Positions 1 to 7,428 of a stretch of 64,000 nucleotides of DNA are shown here, one piece after another; positions within the stretch are counted from its first letter, which is position 1; each line of letters begins with the position of its first letter. The translations under genes and the position numbers were made by a program. Under the pieces are notes generated by a model, which saw only the letters and a list, made by a program, of their open reading frames with translations, was not told where the DNA came from and made no database searches. Location of the stretch: the NCBI GenBank assembly GCA_019115385.1, contig DXDR01000025.1, positions 1-64,000 of the forward strand. Direction: 5' to 3'. Source of the stretch: Candidatus Mediterraneibacter avicola. Its GTDB lineage: Bacteria; Bacillota; Clostridia; Lachnospirales; Lachnospiraceae.

Positions 1-484
1 GCCGCAGAGAAATCATCATCTCCTCGTAATCCTTCTTACTACCAATACCGTAAATACAGGAAACCGATGACACCACAATGACATCTTTCCGCTCGATGAG
101 CGCCGCCGTGGCGCTGTGCCGCAGCTTATCAATCTCATCGTTGATCGACGAATCTTTCTCAATATAGGTGTCCGTGGACGGCACATAAGCCTCCGGCTGA
201 TAATAATCGTAGTAGGAGACAAAATATTCCACCGCATTGTGCGGGAAAAATGCTTTAAACTCGCTGTAAAGCTGCGCCGCCAGCGTCTTGTTATGCGCCA
301 GGATCAGCGTCGGCTTATTTAACTGCTGAATGACATTGGCCATGGTAAATGTCTTGCCGGACCCGGTAACGCCCAGCAGCGTCTCAAACTGATTACCCTC
401 TTTAAACCCTTTCACCAGCTGTTCAATGGCCTGGGGCTGATCGCCGGTGGGGGCAAAATCTGATACTAATTCGAAATGGTCCAT
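1..484 (-). CDS. uvrB: UvrB, excinuclease ABC subunit B (5' part only)
   Basis: Encodes the damage-verifying helicase-like subunit of the UvrABC nucleotide excision repair complex, which is cytoplasmic and DNA-bound. About 161 codons are present and the gene continues past the left edge. The ATG at 484-482 follows a GGAGAG ribosome site. The N terminus reads [20 protein letters not shown], followed by the Walker A motif GVTGSGKT near residue 40, the [11 protein letters not shown] block, and the beta-hairpin region [14 protein letters not shown] near residue 93, all diagnostic of UvrB. There are no stops in the visible part. A diverged internal copy of residues about 33-95 lies at 3122-3310. 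A uvrC gene is present elsewhere in the window, at 40334-42175. Identification is certain; only the 3' end is missing. Confidence 0.97.
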   Translation of the reverse strand, partial: MDHFELVSDFAPTGDQPQAIEQLVKGFKEGNQFETLLGVTGSGKTFTMANVIQQLNKPTLILAHNKTLAAQLYSEFKAFFPHNAVEYFVSYYDYYQPEAYVPSTDTYIEKDSSINDEIDKLRHSATAALIERKDVIVVSSVSCIYGIGSKKDYEEMMISLR

Positions 485-562
485 GATAAATTCTCTCCTT
501 TGTTGATTTTGATATGTTCGATATCAGCTATACTAATTCCCTATCAAATATTCATCTACTCT

Positions 563-1564
563 TTATTCAAAATTTTTGTCTTCTAACAATTTTTGTAATT
601 CTTCCTTACTTGGAAGTACTGTTTCATATTTACTTGCAAATATTTGATTATTATCTACAGGTAAAGTCATTTCCACAATAGCATCTTTCTTGTCTTTGCA
701 AATAATAATACCTATCGTTGAGTTTTCATCATCCAATTTGACTTTTCGATCATAATAATTAACATACATCTGCATCTGTCCTATGTCTTGATGTTTTAAC
801 TGGCCAATCTTCAAATCGAACAATACAAAGCAACGGAGTAAACGGTTGTAAAACACTAAATCCACACGAAAATGTTCTTCTTCAAATGTTAATCTAACCT
901 GTCTTCCAACAAAAGTAAATCCTCTTCCCAATTCCAGTAAAAACTTCTGCAGATTATCTATAATTTTATTCTCCAATTCTGATTCAGAATAAGTAACCAA
1001 TTCAGGAAGTCCTGTGAACTCTAAAATATAAGGATCTTTGAATATATCTTCTGGCTTTTCAATCATCTGACCTTCTGTCGCAAGGCGCATAACTTCTTGT
1101 TTATCTCTGCTTAACGCAAGCCGCTCATAAAGTGAACTTCCATACTGACGCGCCAGTTCATCTTTACTCCAACTATTTCTATAGGACTCTATTTCATAAA
1201 AATGACGTTCATCAACATTATTTATCCTCATAAGGATGAGATAATGAGACCAACTCAGATAAAATTTTCTTCCTTCCTGTGTAACTGGAAGTTTTTCAGA
1301 TTGGGGAAACGGCATTTCCCCAATTGAGTCTTTGGAATAAACCAGATAAAATTTACGCATCAGTTTTAAATTATCGTATGAGTACCCCCTTCCGAATTTC
1401 TGTGTCAATCTCTGAGACAATTCTTTCAGAATATACTTTCCATATGCTGCACGTTCTTTTCCGCCTTGTTCTTCTTCAACGATCATCCTCCCTGCTTCAT
1501 AATAGGAATATACCATTGTCATATTTACTGCAGTAGACAAATTTTTCTTGGCATTTTGGAACAA
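563..1564 (-). CDS. YhcG/DUF1016-family PDDEXK nuclease, 5' end broken by an in-frame stop
   Basis: The 333-residue open frame carries the DUF1016 N-terminal segment (STAVNMTMVYSYYEAGRMIVEEEQ style) and a C-terminal PD-(D/E)XK nuclease-like region with VDLVFYNRLLRCFVLFDLKIG near residue 235. These proteins are frequent in accessory islands and are suspected DNA-end or restriction-type nucleases; the substrate is unknown. The natural start appears to be ATG at 1609-1607, preceded by AAAGG at a 9-base distance. That frame reads MDNIQNETF, then TAA at 1582-1580, then NKVIELFQNAKKN, which matches the expected family N terminus. So the ochre codon sits inside the gene. The only downstream start is TTG at 1564-1562, so translation would need reinitiation or readthrough. 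The rest of the frame is intact, which suggests a recent lesion. It lies in an AT-rich patch of decayed genes. Confidence 0.75.
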   Translation of the reverse strand: MFQNAKKNLSTAVNMTMVYSYYEAGRMIVEEEQGGKERAAYGKYILKELSQRLTQKFGRGYSYDNLKLMRKFYLVYSKDSIGEMPFPQSEKLPVTQEGRKFYLSWSHYLILMRINNVDERHFYEIESYRNSWSKDELARQYGSSLYERLALSRDKQEVMRLATEGQMIEKPEDIFKDPYILEFTGLPELVTYSESELENKIIDNLQKFLLELGRGFTFVGRQVRLTFEEEHFRVDLVFYNRLLRCFVLFDLKIGQLKHQDIGQMQMYVNYYDRKVKLDDENSTIGIIICKDKKDAIVEMTLPVDNNQIFASKYETVLPSKEELQKLLEDKNFE

Positions 1565-1744
1565 TTCTATTACTTTATTTTAAAAAGTTTCATTTTGAAT
1601 ATTATCCATATAATACAACCTTTCATATTTCCGGCTTTATATATCCACTGTTCATAATTTTAACAATTCGTTCTGTTTAGTTGTAACCAACTTAGCTTTT
1701 CTCTTATTACTCATTTCATTTTGTTTTTCAAATTCAATTGTCTT

Positions 1745-2287
1745 TCACCTCAATATTTTCTCTTCATAAGTTCTTACTCTTTTCCCTTTCACATAATATT
1801 CTATATAAACAAGAGAATTCTTTGAATCTATTTCATAATAAATCCCCAAATCATATCCGCAAACATGTTCTGGCAATGTTTTTCCATCAAATGACCACAC
1901 TCCATCATACGAATCTTTTGTCAATGCAACCAGCCTAGCTTTGTCATTCTCCTTTTCCTTCATCGGTCGATATGACTTTTTCATTTCTAATGCAATAAGG
2001 TTATCTTTTTCAACAATTTCTCCTCGACTATGTACAATAAGATCACATATAATAGTTACTACCTTTAAATCATCATTATAAATAGTCTTTACTCGACCAT
2101 TATTTCTATTGTATTCAACATCAACATAATACCTAGAGTATTTGCTATGTCGAATTTCCAGATAAAGACATTGCGCCAATGTACTACATAGACTTCTTTC
2201 CGCTACATTACTCAAAATAAATGCTGTATTTTCCTTTAAAAACCTTTTATTTGCCCTTTCAAAAATCTTAACTAATTCATTCTCCAT
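1745..2287 (-). CDS. Hypothetical protein with nuclease-like motifs
   Basis: 180 residues; I do not recognise a named family. The order of conserved-looking residues resembles a PD-(D/E)XK fold: a helix with NVAERSLCSTLA near residue 28, an acidic residue in ICDLIVHSRG near residue 80, and an ExK in LIALEMKKS near residue 98, followed by a region ending GYDLGIYYEID. There is no signal peptide or membrane segment. Base composition is AT-rich like its neighbours and unlike the rest of the window. It sits between a broken YhcG-type nuclease gene and relics of DUF2971 and RhuM genes, so a role in an anti-phage or mobile-element island is plausible but is inference. The ATG at 2287 gives a normal-looking N terminus. 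Nuclease assignment is tentative. Confidence 0.6.
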   Translation of the reverse strand: MENELVKIFERANKRFLKENTAFILSNVAERSLCSTLAQCLYLEIRHSKYSRYYVDVEYNRNNGRVKTIYNDDLKVVTIICDLIVHSRGEIVEKDNLIALEMKKSYRPMKEKENDKARLVALTKDSYDGVWSFDGKTLPEHVCGYDLGIYYEIDSKNSLVYIEYYVKGKRVRTYEEKILR

Positions 2288-2385
2288 GATGCTTTCTCCA
2301 CATAATAATCAACCTTAGTTTCGACTTTTCTCTGCTTCTTAAAACCAGTTCTAGTCTTTGGAACAGATACGATAAAATCTATATG

Positions 2386-2667
2386 TTAGCGATAAGTTGC
2401 CTGCGAAACTATTACATGCTCTTTCCACTTTCTATCATTCATATGCCATTCCTTACTATCAATATCAATCCACTTAAACCCTTTACTTTCTAAGAAAAGC
2501 CACAGATTTCTATTATTAATAGACGATTTAGGACCAACAATTATATTTTCAATCAGTCTATACTCATTATTTTTAAAGTAGAGTTCTCTAAATGGAATTA
2601 TTGAACAATCATTCACCCTAAATTTTATATCACTGACATCTTTTTCCTCTCTTCTAATAGTCCTTTG
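2386..2667 (-). pseudogene. C-terminal fragment of a DUF2971-like protein
   Basis: The open frame from just after the TGA at 2670-2668 down to 2386 encodes about 93 residues. It includes FRVNDCSIIPFRELYF, then LIENIIVGPKSSINN, then LWLFLESKGFKWIDI. The pattern of an R-rich start, IIP(Y/F)-x-EL, and I-x-IIxGP followed by a short helix and an I-x-S/D segment resembles the C-terminal third of DUF2971 proteins, which occur in phage-defence-like islands. There is no proper start: the only candidate is GTG at 2616, with no good ribosome site. It is most likely a broken remnant. The family assignment is by pattern only. Confidence 0.4.
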
Positions 2668-2936
2668 TCAGTACAGTTCCAAAATTTTTAGTTGTTCATC
2701 GTTCATAGTATAGCCCTTAATTGTAAACTCTTCTGTAATTCCATTCGCCCTTTTTCGAAATCGACTGTTCTCGGAGAATCGTCCTTATTTCCAACAGCGA
2801 TAATCGCCTTTAAGTTGTAGTGATTCGTGTGATAACTTTTCCATCTGAAACAGTTATTCGAAATTTTCGAATAACTGACAGCACTTTTTCCTGTGACAGT
2901 AATAAATGTCAGACACTCTGCTGCCGAGGAGCACAC
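2668..2936 (-). pseudogene. Degenerate RhuM-like relic
   Basis: Pieces of a RhuM-type protein can be read in more than one frame. One frame gives SVIRKFRIT. Another gives HYNLKAIIAVGNKDDSPRT, the RhuM signature [15 protein letters not shown] third gives FRKRANGITEEFTIKGYTMN followed by DEQLK and a TGA at 2670-2668, the counterpart of [20 protein letters not shown] in the better-preserved copy at 3293-3802. At least two frameshifts separate these pieces, so no functional product is expected. The relic is a second, older RhuM-like copy about 0.9 kb from the first. A related 44-bp sequence precedes both copies. Confidence 0.6.
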
Positions 2937-3003
2937 TATAAATATTTTTTATATTCTTCACCTTTAAATTCAATAGATTTTTATCATTAAGAAATGTTCC
3001 TGC

Positions 3004-3047
3004 AAAAAGTCACAAAATCATTTTATCCGTCTGATATCATCCAGTCC
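3004..3047. repeat. Direct repeat, copy A (44 bp)
   Basis: Begins AAAAAGTCACAAAATCATTT and matches 3839-3882 with about six differences. Each copy lies just upstream, on the minus strand, of a RhuM-like sequence, which suggests duplication of a gene together with its upstream region. Confidence 0.6.
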
Positions 3048-3121
3048 GTTTAGTATCATTCCGTCCACAAAATCTGGACAAAAAAGCACTAAATATAACT
3101 CATTTTCCGGCTCCGACACAA

Positions 3122-3310
3122 TAGGAGACAAAATATTCTACGGCGTTGTTAGGAAAAAATTTCTTGAACTCGCCGTAAAGCTGAGCGGCCAGTGTCTTAT
3201 TATAGACGATAATAAGCGTCGGTTTATTTAACTGCTGGATAATGTTTGCCATCGTAAATGCTTTTCCAGAACCGGTGACACCAAGAAGAGTCTCACACTG
3301 GTTGTTCAAA
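3122..3310 (-). pseudogene. Captured internal fragment of uvrB (diverged second copy)
   Basis: The minus strand encodes [20 protein letters not shown], then [20 protein letters not shown], then [17 protein letters not shown]. This corresponds to about residues 33-95 of UvrB, including a Walker A in which the second T of GKT is replaced (GKA). Compared base by base with 210-395 of this window it is roughly three-quarters identical, with many third-position changes, so it is not a recent tandem duplicate of the resident gene. It has no start codon of its own, is joined on its 5' side to the truncated end of the RhuM gene (sharing the CAACCAGTGTGA junction), and ends abruptly at VSYCVGAGK. It looks like a scar of illegitimate recombination with foreign uvrB DNA. 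Confidence 0.85.
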
Positions 3311-3802
3311 TACATCTGCTATTTTTTGATATGCCCTTCGTTCACTCGCTCTTATTTCTCGAATGCGTTCTAGCGATTCGTCAAAATAATCTTTTCCAAA
3401 AGGCTTACCATTTTTTAACATATCATCATTAAGAACAAAGCCCTTTATGATATATTCTTTTAATGTTTTTGTTGCCCACTGCCGAAAACGTGTTGCTTTT
3501 TTTGTATTTACTCTATAACCAACTGCGATTATTGCATCCAAATTATAACATTTTACATTTCGTGATACGTTTCTATTTCCCTCTTTTTGAACTACCGAGA
3601 AAAACTCGGCAGTTGACTTTTCATCCAATTCTTCTTCTTGAAAAATCTTCTTTAAATGCAAAGAAATATTATCCGTAGAACAGTCAAACAATTCTGCCAT
3701 CGCCTTCTGCGTCATCCAAAAAGTCTGTTCACGAAAGAAAACACTGACACATATATTCGTTTTATCTATCTGATACAATACAATCTCATGTTCTTTGTTC
3801 AT
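3293..3802 (-). CDS. RhuM-family protein, C-terminally truncated
   Basis: Encodes about 169 residues from ATG at 3802 (GAGGGGAT just upstream), matching the N-terminal half of RhuM/virulence-protein family members. Visible blocks are [20 protein letters not shown] (a helix-turn-helix-like segment), [35 protein letters not shown], and [20 protein letters not shown]. Family members usually run to over 300 residues. This one ends at IADVFEQPV because its frame runs into the captured uvrB fragment at about 3310 and hits TGA there. The N-terminal domain may still fold, but the C-terminal domain is lost. RhuM proteins are common in genomic islands and are presumed DNA-binding or regulatory; their actual role is poorly known. 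Confidence 0.7.
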   Translation of the reverse strand: MNKEHEIVLYQIDKTNICVSVFFREQTFWMTQKAMAELFDCSTDNISLHLKKIFQEEELDEKSTAEFFSVVQKEGNRNVSRNVKCYNLDAIIAVGYRVNTKKATRFRQWATKTLKEYIIKGFVLNDDMLKNGKPFGKDYFDESLERIREIRASERRAYQKIADVFEQPV

Positions 3803-3838
3803 CCTATCCCCTCTTTTTCTCATTACGAATCTAATCTA

Positions 3839-3882
3839 AAAAAGTCAGAAAATCATTTTTTCCGTCTGGTATCATTCAGACC
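3839..3882. repeat. Direct repeat, copy B (44 bp)
   Basis: Begins AAAAAGTCAGAAAATCATTT and ends near TCATTCAGACC. Matches copy A at 3004-3047. It lies just upstream of the RhuM start codon and marks the right-hand limit of the AT-rich patch, next to the methyltransferase gene. Confidence 0.6.
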
Positions 3883-3890
3883 TTTTCTGT

Positions 3891-4424
3891 TTACAGCGCA
3901 GTCCCTTTCCCGGGAATATAAAAAGCCTCCGTATCTGCCTTCTCCAGTTTGAGAAGCTGCACTTTTTTATCAAGCCCGCCTGCATATCCTGTCAAGCTGC
4001 CATCCGTGCCTACCACGCGGTGGCACGGAACAATAATAGAAATTTCATTGTGTCCTACCGCGCCTCCCACGGCCTGGGCAGACATACGGGGCACCCCCTT
4101 TTGAGCGGCAATCTGCTTTGCGATCTCTCCATAAGTCATAGTCCGGCCATACGGAATAGAACAGAGAATTTTCCACACCTCATTCTGAAAAACCGTTCCA
4201 TTAAAATGAAGAGGCACAGTAAAATCCGGTTCTTTTCCCGAGAAGTAAATATCAAGCCACTGTTTTACTTTTTGAAAGAGCGGGATTTCCCTTGCCTCAT
4301 GCTCCTGATCCAGCCCTCGTGCAAAATACTTCTGCCCTTCAAACCACAAGCCGGTCAGACCGATGTCATCCGCCGCTAAAAGGATATTGCCGACAGGCGA
4401 CTCATAGTGACTGATATACTGCAT
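3891..4424 (-). CDS. ogt: Methylated-DNA--protein-cysteine methyltransferase (Ogt/MGMT)
   Basis: A 177-residue suicide repair protein that moves the alkyl group from O6-alkylguanine (and O4-alkylthymine) in DNA to its own cysteine. The N-terminal ferredoxin-like region starts MQYISHYESPVGNILLAADD. The DNA-binding winged-helix domain follows with FQNEVWKILCSIPYGRTMTY, and the catalytic motif IVPCHRVVG is near residue 135 with the downstream GSLTGYAGG. Length and motif order are normal for the family. The ATG at 4424 follows GGAGGTGC. It is transcribed leftward, divergent from the RpiR regulator, and is the first ordinary chromosomal gene to the right of the decaying island. Confidence 0.95.
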   Translation of the reverse strand: MQYISHYESPVGNILLAADDIGLTGLWFEGQKYFARGLDQEHEAREIPLFQKVKQWLDIYFSGKEPDFTVPLHFNGTVFQNEVWKILCSIPYGRTMTYGEIAKQIAAQKGVPRMSAQAVGGAVGHNEISIIVPCHRVVGTDGSLTGYAGGLDKKVQLLKLEKADTEAFYIPGKGTAL

Positions 4425-4753
4425 AGCGCACCTCCATAATTATTTTCTTTCTTCATTCTCTGAAACGGACTCAAACAAGAAACGCATCTGTATAAGCCCG
4501 CAGATATATTTTGTTCCGCCGTCTGCTTCTGTGATTAATATACTACACTTATATATCTATTGCAAGGCTTTCCCGAATGTATGTTCTTATTGGATTTCTC
4601 TATTTTCGTTCTCACCCCTGCCAATGCCGCACAGTCCAAATTTTACATGTTTTGTATCTTCCTTTTACCTCTTTTTTCTTTTCCTGTGATAAAATAATAT
4701 TGTTATTGTATTTGCGCTTTTTAAACTTAAAGAATTTGCCAGAGGTAACTGCT
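4425..4753. other. Divergent intergenic region between ogt and the rpiR-type gene
   Basis: This 329-base AT-rich stretch contains no credible gene. It should hold the two divergent promoters: TATA-like runs are seen near 4541-4556 and 4686-4700, but no pair of -35 and -10 boxes with good spacing was convincing. An upstream in-frame start at 4577 exists for the regulator, but it lacks a ribosome site and its coding segment does not look like the family. Confidence 0.4.
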
Positions 4754-5596
4754 ATGACTGATATCTATTTTACGAAAGGACATACTGATTTTACAAAAAC
4801 AGAGCAGAAGATCATCAATTATATTATCGAGAATCCTGATTCTTTTGTTCACATGACGATTGGAGAGGCGGCCCGCGCCATCGGCAGTTCTGAGCCTACC
4901 ATCTCCCGTTTTGCCAGGCACTGCGGATATGCAGATTTTAAAGAGCTGAAAACTACGGTGCTCCGGCACCTTTCAGGAACCGATTCTCCTGCCGGGAAAC
5001 TGAACTCCACAATCGGCAGCGCGTCATCCGGCACGCCCGAAGGATTTCTTCAAAGGCAGCAGTTTTGTATCGGGAAAACGCTTTCTTTTCTTGAACCGAA
5101 GCTCATGGAACAGGCTGTTTCCGCCATCACAGAAGCCAGAACTGTATATTTATATGCAAAAGGAGCGGCACTTTCGCTGGCCCAGCTGACGCACTTTCGG
5201 CTCACCCGTTTCGGGATCCAGACTGTCCTTCTTCCGCCGGGCAGTTCCGAATTGTTTGAATATATGAATCTTTTTACAGAAAAAGATCTGGTGATCCTGT
5301 TTGGTTTCCAGAAAACTCCGAAAGAGGCCCAGGTTTTGCTGGATCATCAAAAAGAACGGCACTATACCTGTGTCTTTTTTACCAGCCGTCTTTATCAGCC
5401 CGCAAATGACAGCAGAGTCATCCCGCTGTACGTGTACCGGGGCGAACCGACGGAATATCACTCTATGTCCGCTCCGGCGGCCCTCCTCGACGCTCTTGTA
5501 GTAATGATCGGAGCAAAACTGGGAAAACGGTCAGAAAAATACCTGGACAGTCTTTACCAGCTGAAAGAACACTACAAATCTGAAATCCCACGCTAA
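4754..5596 (+). CDS. MurR/RpiR-family transcriptional regulator with SIS domain
   Basis: A 280-residue regulator. The start ATG at 4754 follows AGAGGT and begins MTDIYFTKGHTDFTKTEQKI, the expected start of the family. Residues 1-75 form the HTH_6 domain with IGEAARAIGSSEPTISRFAR, the recognition-helix region. Residues about 115-265 form a sugar-isomerase (SIS) domain that binds a phosphosugar effector; VYLYAKGAALSLAQLTHFRL and the GSSELFEYMN segment belong to it. Such proteins control sugar-phosphate or amino-sugar catabolic genes, but no obvious target operon is adjacent, so the effector is unknown. It ends just before a strong hairpin at 5628-5665. Confidence 0.88.
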   Translation: MTDIYFTKGHTDFTKTEQKIINYIIENPDSFVHMTIGEAARAIGSSEPTISRFARHCGYADFKELKTTVLRHLSGTDSPAGKLNSTIGSASSGTPEGFLQRQQFCIGKTLSFLEPKLMEQAVSAITEARTVYLYAKGAALSLAQLTHFRLTRFGIQTVLLPPGSSELFEYMNLFTEKDLVILFGFQKTPKEAQVLLDHQKERHYTCVFFTSRLYQPANDSRVIPLYVYRGEPTEYHSMSAPAALLDALVVMIGAKLGKRSEKYLDSLYQLKEHYKSEIPR

Positions 5597-5627
5597 AAGA
5601 TCCGTTTGATTGACCGGGCTTAAAACG

Positions 5628-5665
5628 AGGGATGCTTCTTGAACGCGAGTTCAAGAAGCATCCCT
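5628..5665. terminator. Bidirectional terminator hairpin (17-bp stem, GCGA loop)
   Basis: A perfect 17-bp inverted repeat, AGGGATGCTTCTTGAAC and its complement, is closed by a GCGA tetraloop (GNRA type). It lies between the convergent regulator gene and PHP gene. A TTTT tract follows on the minus strand; no good T tract follows on the plus strand. Confidence 0.75.
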
Positions 5666-5697
5666 CTCTACATACGTATAGATATTCAGATCTGTCT

Positions 5698-6519
5698 TTA
5701 TATTTCCGCCCCTTTCAGCAATACCCCCACATAATCTCCCCCCAATGCATGTATTTCTTTTAAGGAACGTTTGAGCAGCCCCGCTGTCTCCACCTGAAAG
5801 CTGAGATTATCAGACATTTTTATCTCATATTCTCCCGCCTGTATCTGCCGGTACAGATCTTCCACTGTATGCGCCTCTTTTTCGAACACATTATAGACGC
5901 ATCCGTACTGGAAGGACTGATGTGTATCACTTCCGGCCACGAGAGGACGGTTCAGTTTCCTGGACAGGCGGCTCATCTTTTTCCATGTCCCGTCACAGTC
6001 CTGAGCCAGGTCCTTCCCATTGATGTCCAGAAACATAAATCTCTCCAGCATTTCCCTGGGAAGGAACGGGATATTGCCCCCTTCCCTGTACGGATGACCC
6101 GCTCCGAAAAGAACCGGATATTCTGCCGCCATATCTGACCACTTTTCAAAAGTAAGAAATTTTCCTTTCTCTTTATGAGGCTCAAGGCGCTGATTCATTT
6201 CAAGAATACAGTCCAGCGGCCCCGTCACAAGAGTATGCCCTCCCTCAGCGATATCTACTTCCATGCCGGGAAAGATACGAAAGCCGTCTTCCGTCACAAG
6301 GCTGTCCCCTTCCCTGGTACAGCGCCCCTCAATATAACGGTACACCTCAGCAAATCCAAGCGTATTAAAATGCTCTGTCAGGCAGAGCGCATCCAGTCCG
6401 GCCCTTCGGGCTTCCCCGAACAGCCAGTCAGTGTAATCCGGGGAAAAGGGCAGTTTTTTTGCCAGTTTCCCATGTGTGTGGAAATCAATTTTCACTTTAT
6501 TACGCATCCTTTCTGTCAC
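5698..6519 (-). CDS. PHP-domain metal-dependent hydrolase
   Basis: About 273 residues with the polymerase-and-histidinol-phosphatase (PHP) metal motifs in order: IDFHTHGK near residue 12 (HxH), LTEHFN near 48, GMEVD near 85, GAGHPYREGG near 139, and GSDTHQ near 196. These ligands form the multinuclear metal site of phosphoesterases such as histidinol phosphatase, but the substrate cannot be told from sequence. The start is uncertain: GTG at 6519, or ATG at 6507 with AGAAAGG touching it. It lies directly downstream of the ECF transporter genes on the same strand, so it may act on the imported compound; that link is inference from position. Confidence 0.85.
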   Translation of the reverse strand: MTERMRNKVKIDFHTHGKLAKKLPFSPDYTDWLFGEARRAGLDALCLTEHFNTLGFAEVYRYIEGRCTREGDSLVTEDGFRIFPGMEVDIAEGGHTLVTGPLDCILEMNQRLEPHKEKGKFLTFEKWSDMAAEYPVLFGAGHPYREGGNIPFLPREMLERFMFLDINGKDLAQDCDGTWKKMSRLSRKLNRPLVAGSDTHQSFQYGCVYNVFEKEAHTVEDLYRQIQAGEYEIKMSDNLSFQVETAGLLKRSLKEIHALGGDYVGVLLKGAEI

Positions 6520-6591
6520 TAAATTTTATCCCACGTTCATCGCTTAACTGCAGCCTGCAGAAGATATTTTCAGGGATCTTCTGTCGATCCG

Positions 6592-7428
6592 TTACAGAAC
6601 ATTTGACAGCAGCACCGAAATTCCAAAACTTGCTGCGGCCCAGCACACAGAGATTACTGCAAATATGATATCTCCTCTTGTTATCCGCAGCATGGCCAGC
6701 TTTATTTTCTTTACCTCTGGATTTTTCAGCGAATACCTGTAACCTTTAAGTTCCAGCGCCTCCACTGTCGTGCGTGAGCGTTTTGCCGTATTGAGCATAA
6801 GCGGATAGAAAGACTGGATGATCATTTTAATCTGATAAAACAAATACCGGACTTTTCCATAAAATGTTTTCTTTTCCGGCGGATTTCCTCTCAGGCGGTA
6901 TGACAGAAGGATGTTCTGAAACTCCTCCATCAGTACCGGAAGAATCCGGTAAGCAAAGGATATACTGAAGGAAAGCTGATCCGGGCATCCAAACCAGAGC
7001 ATGCCATTGGCCAGCCGGTCCGGATCAAGGCCGGAGAAAACCGTGATGGAAGCCAGGGACACGATGGCTACTTTCAGCGTCATCACGAGCAGAGGTGCAA
7101 TGGTCTGTGTATCTCCGCCAAAAAATAAAGCTACGATAAACAGATACCCGGTCTGGGAAAACACACCTATACAGAAAAGGAACAGAACCAGAGGCGCGAT
7201 CCTCGCCATCCTTGTAGTTGCGACAACAAACAGGAAAAGGCACAGAAGTACAGCCACGTCATTTAAAAACCAGGGTACCAGTCCAAAAAACAGATACCAT
7301 ACGAGGAGGATCCGTGGGTCCCGCCTGGCAATAACTGTGTCATCATTTCCATATGCATTTTTCAGCACCTGGTTTCTCAGGTAATCAATGGATATCTTAT
7401 CCAGAATATTTTCCGTCAGTTTACGCAT
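6592..7428 (-). CDS. ecfT: ECF transporter transmembrane component EcfT
   Basis: A 278-residue integral membrane coupling subunit that joins the substrate-binding S protein to the paired ATPases of an energy-coupling factor transporter. Several hydrophobic stretches are clear, for example LVWYLFFGLVPWFLNDVAVL and the following segment. The conserved cytoplasmic coupling motifs appear as AKRSRTTVEALELKGYR near the C terminus and ILLSYRLRGNPP in the middle, matching the A-R-S/G signatures that contact the ATPases. The start ATG at 7428 lies in an ATGCGTAA overlap with the stop of the ATPase gene and follows GAGGTG. This overlap implies translational coupling. Confidence 0.9.
   Translation of the reverse strand: MRKLTENILDKISIDYLRNQVLKNAYGNDDTVIARRDPRILLVWYLFFGLVPWFLNDVAVLLCLFLFVVATTRMARIAPLVLFLFCIGVFSQTGYLFIVALFFGGDTQTIAPLLVMTLKVAIVSLASITVFSGLDPDRLANGMLWFGCPDQLSFSISFAYRILPVLMEEFQNILLSYRLRGNPPEKKTFYGKVRYLFYQIKMIIQSFYPLMLNTAKRSRTTVEALELKGYRYSLKNPEVKKIKLAMLRITRGDIIFAVISVCWAAASFGISVLLSNVL

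Noticed and set aside
4577-4753. N-terminal extension of the RpiR-type regulator
   Set aside because: The added 59 residues are hydrophobic and aromatic, unlike the family, and the internal ATG at 4754 has the ribosome site and the family N terminus.
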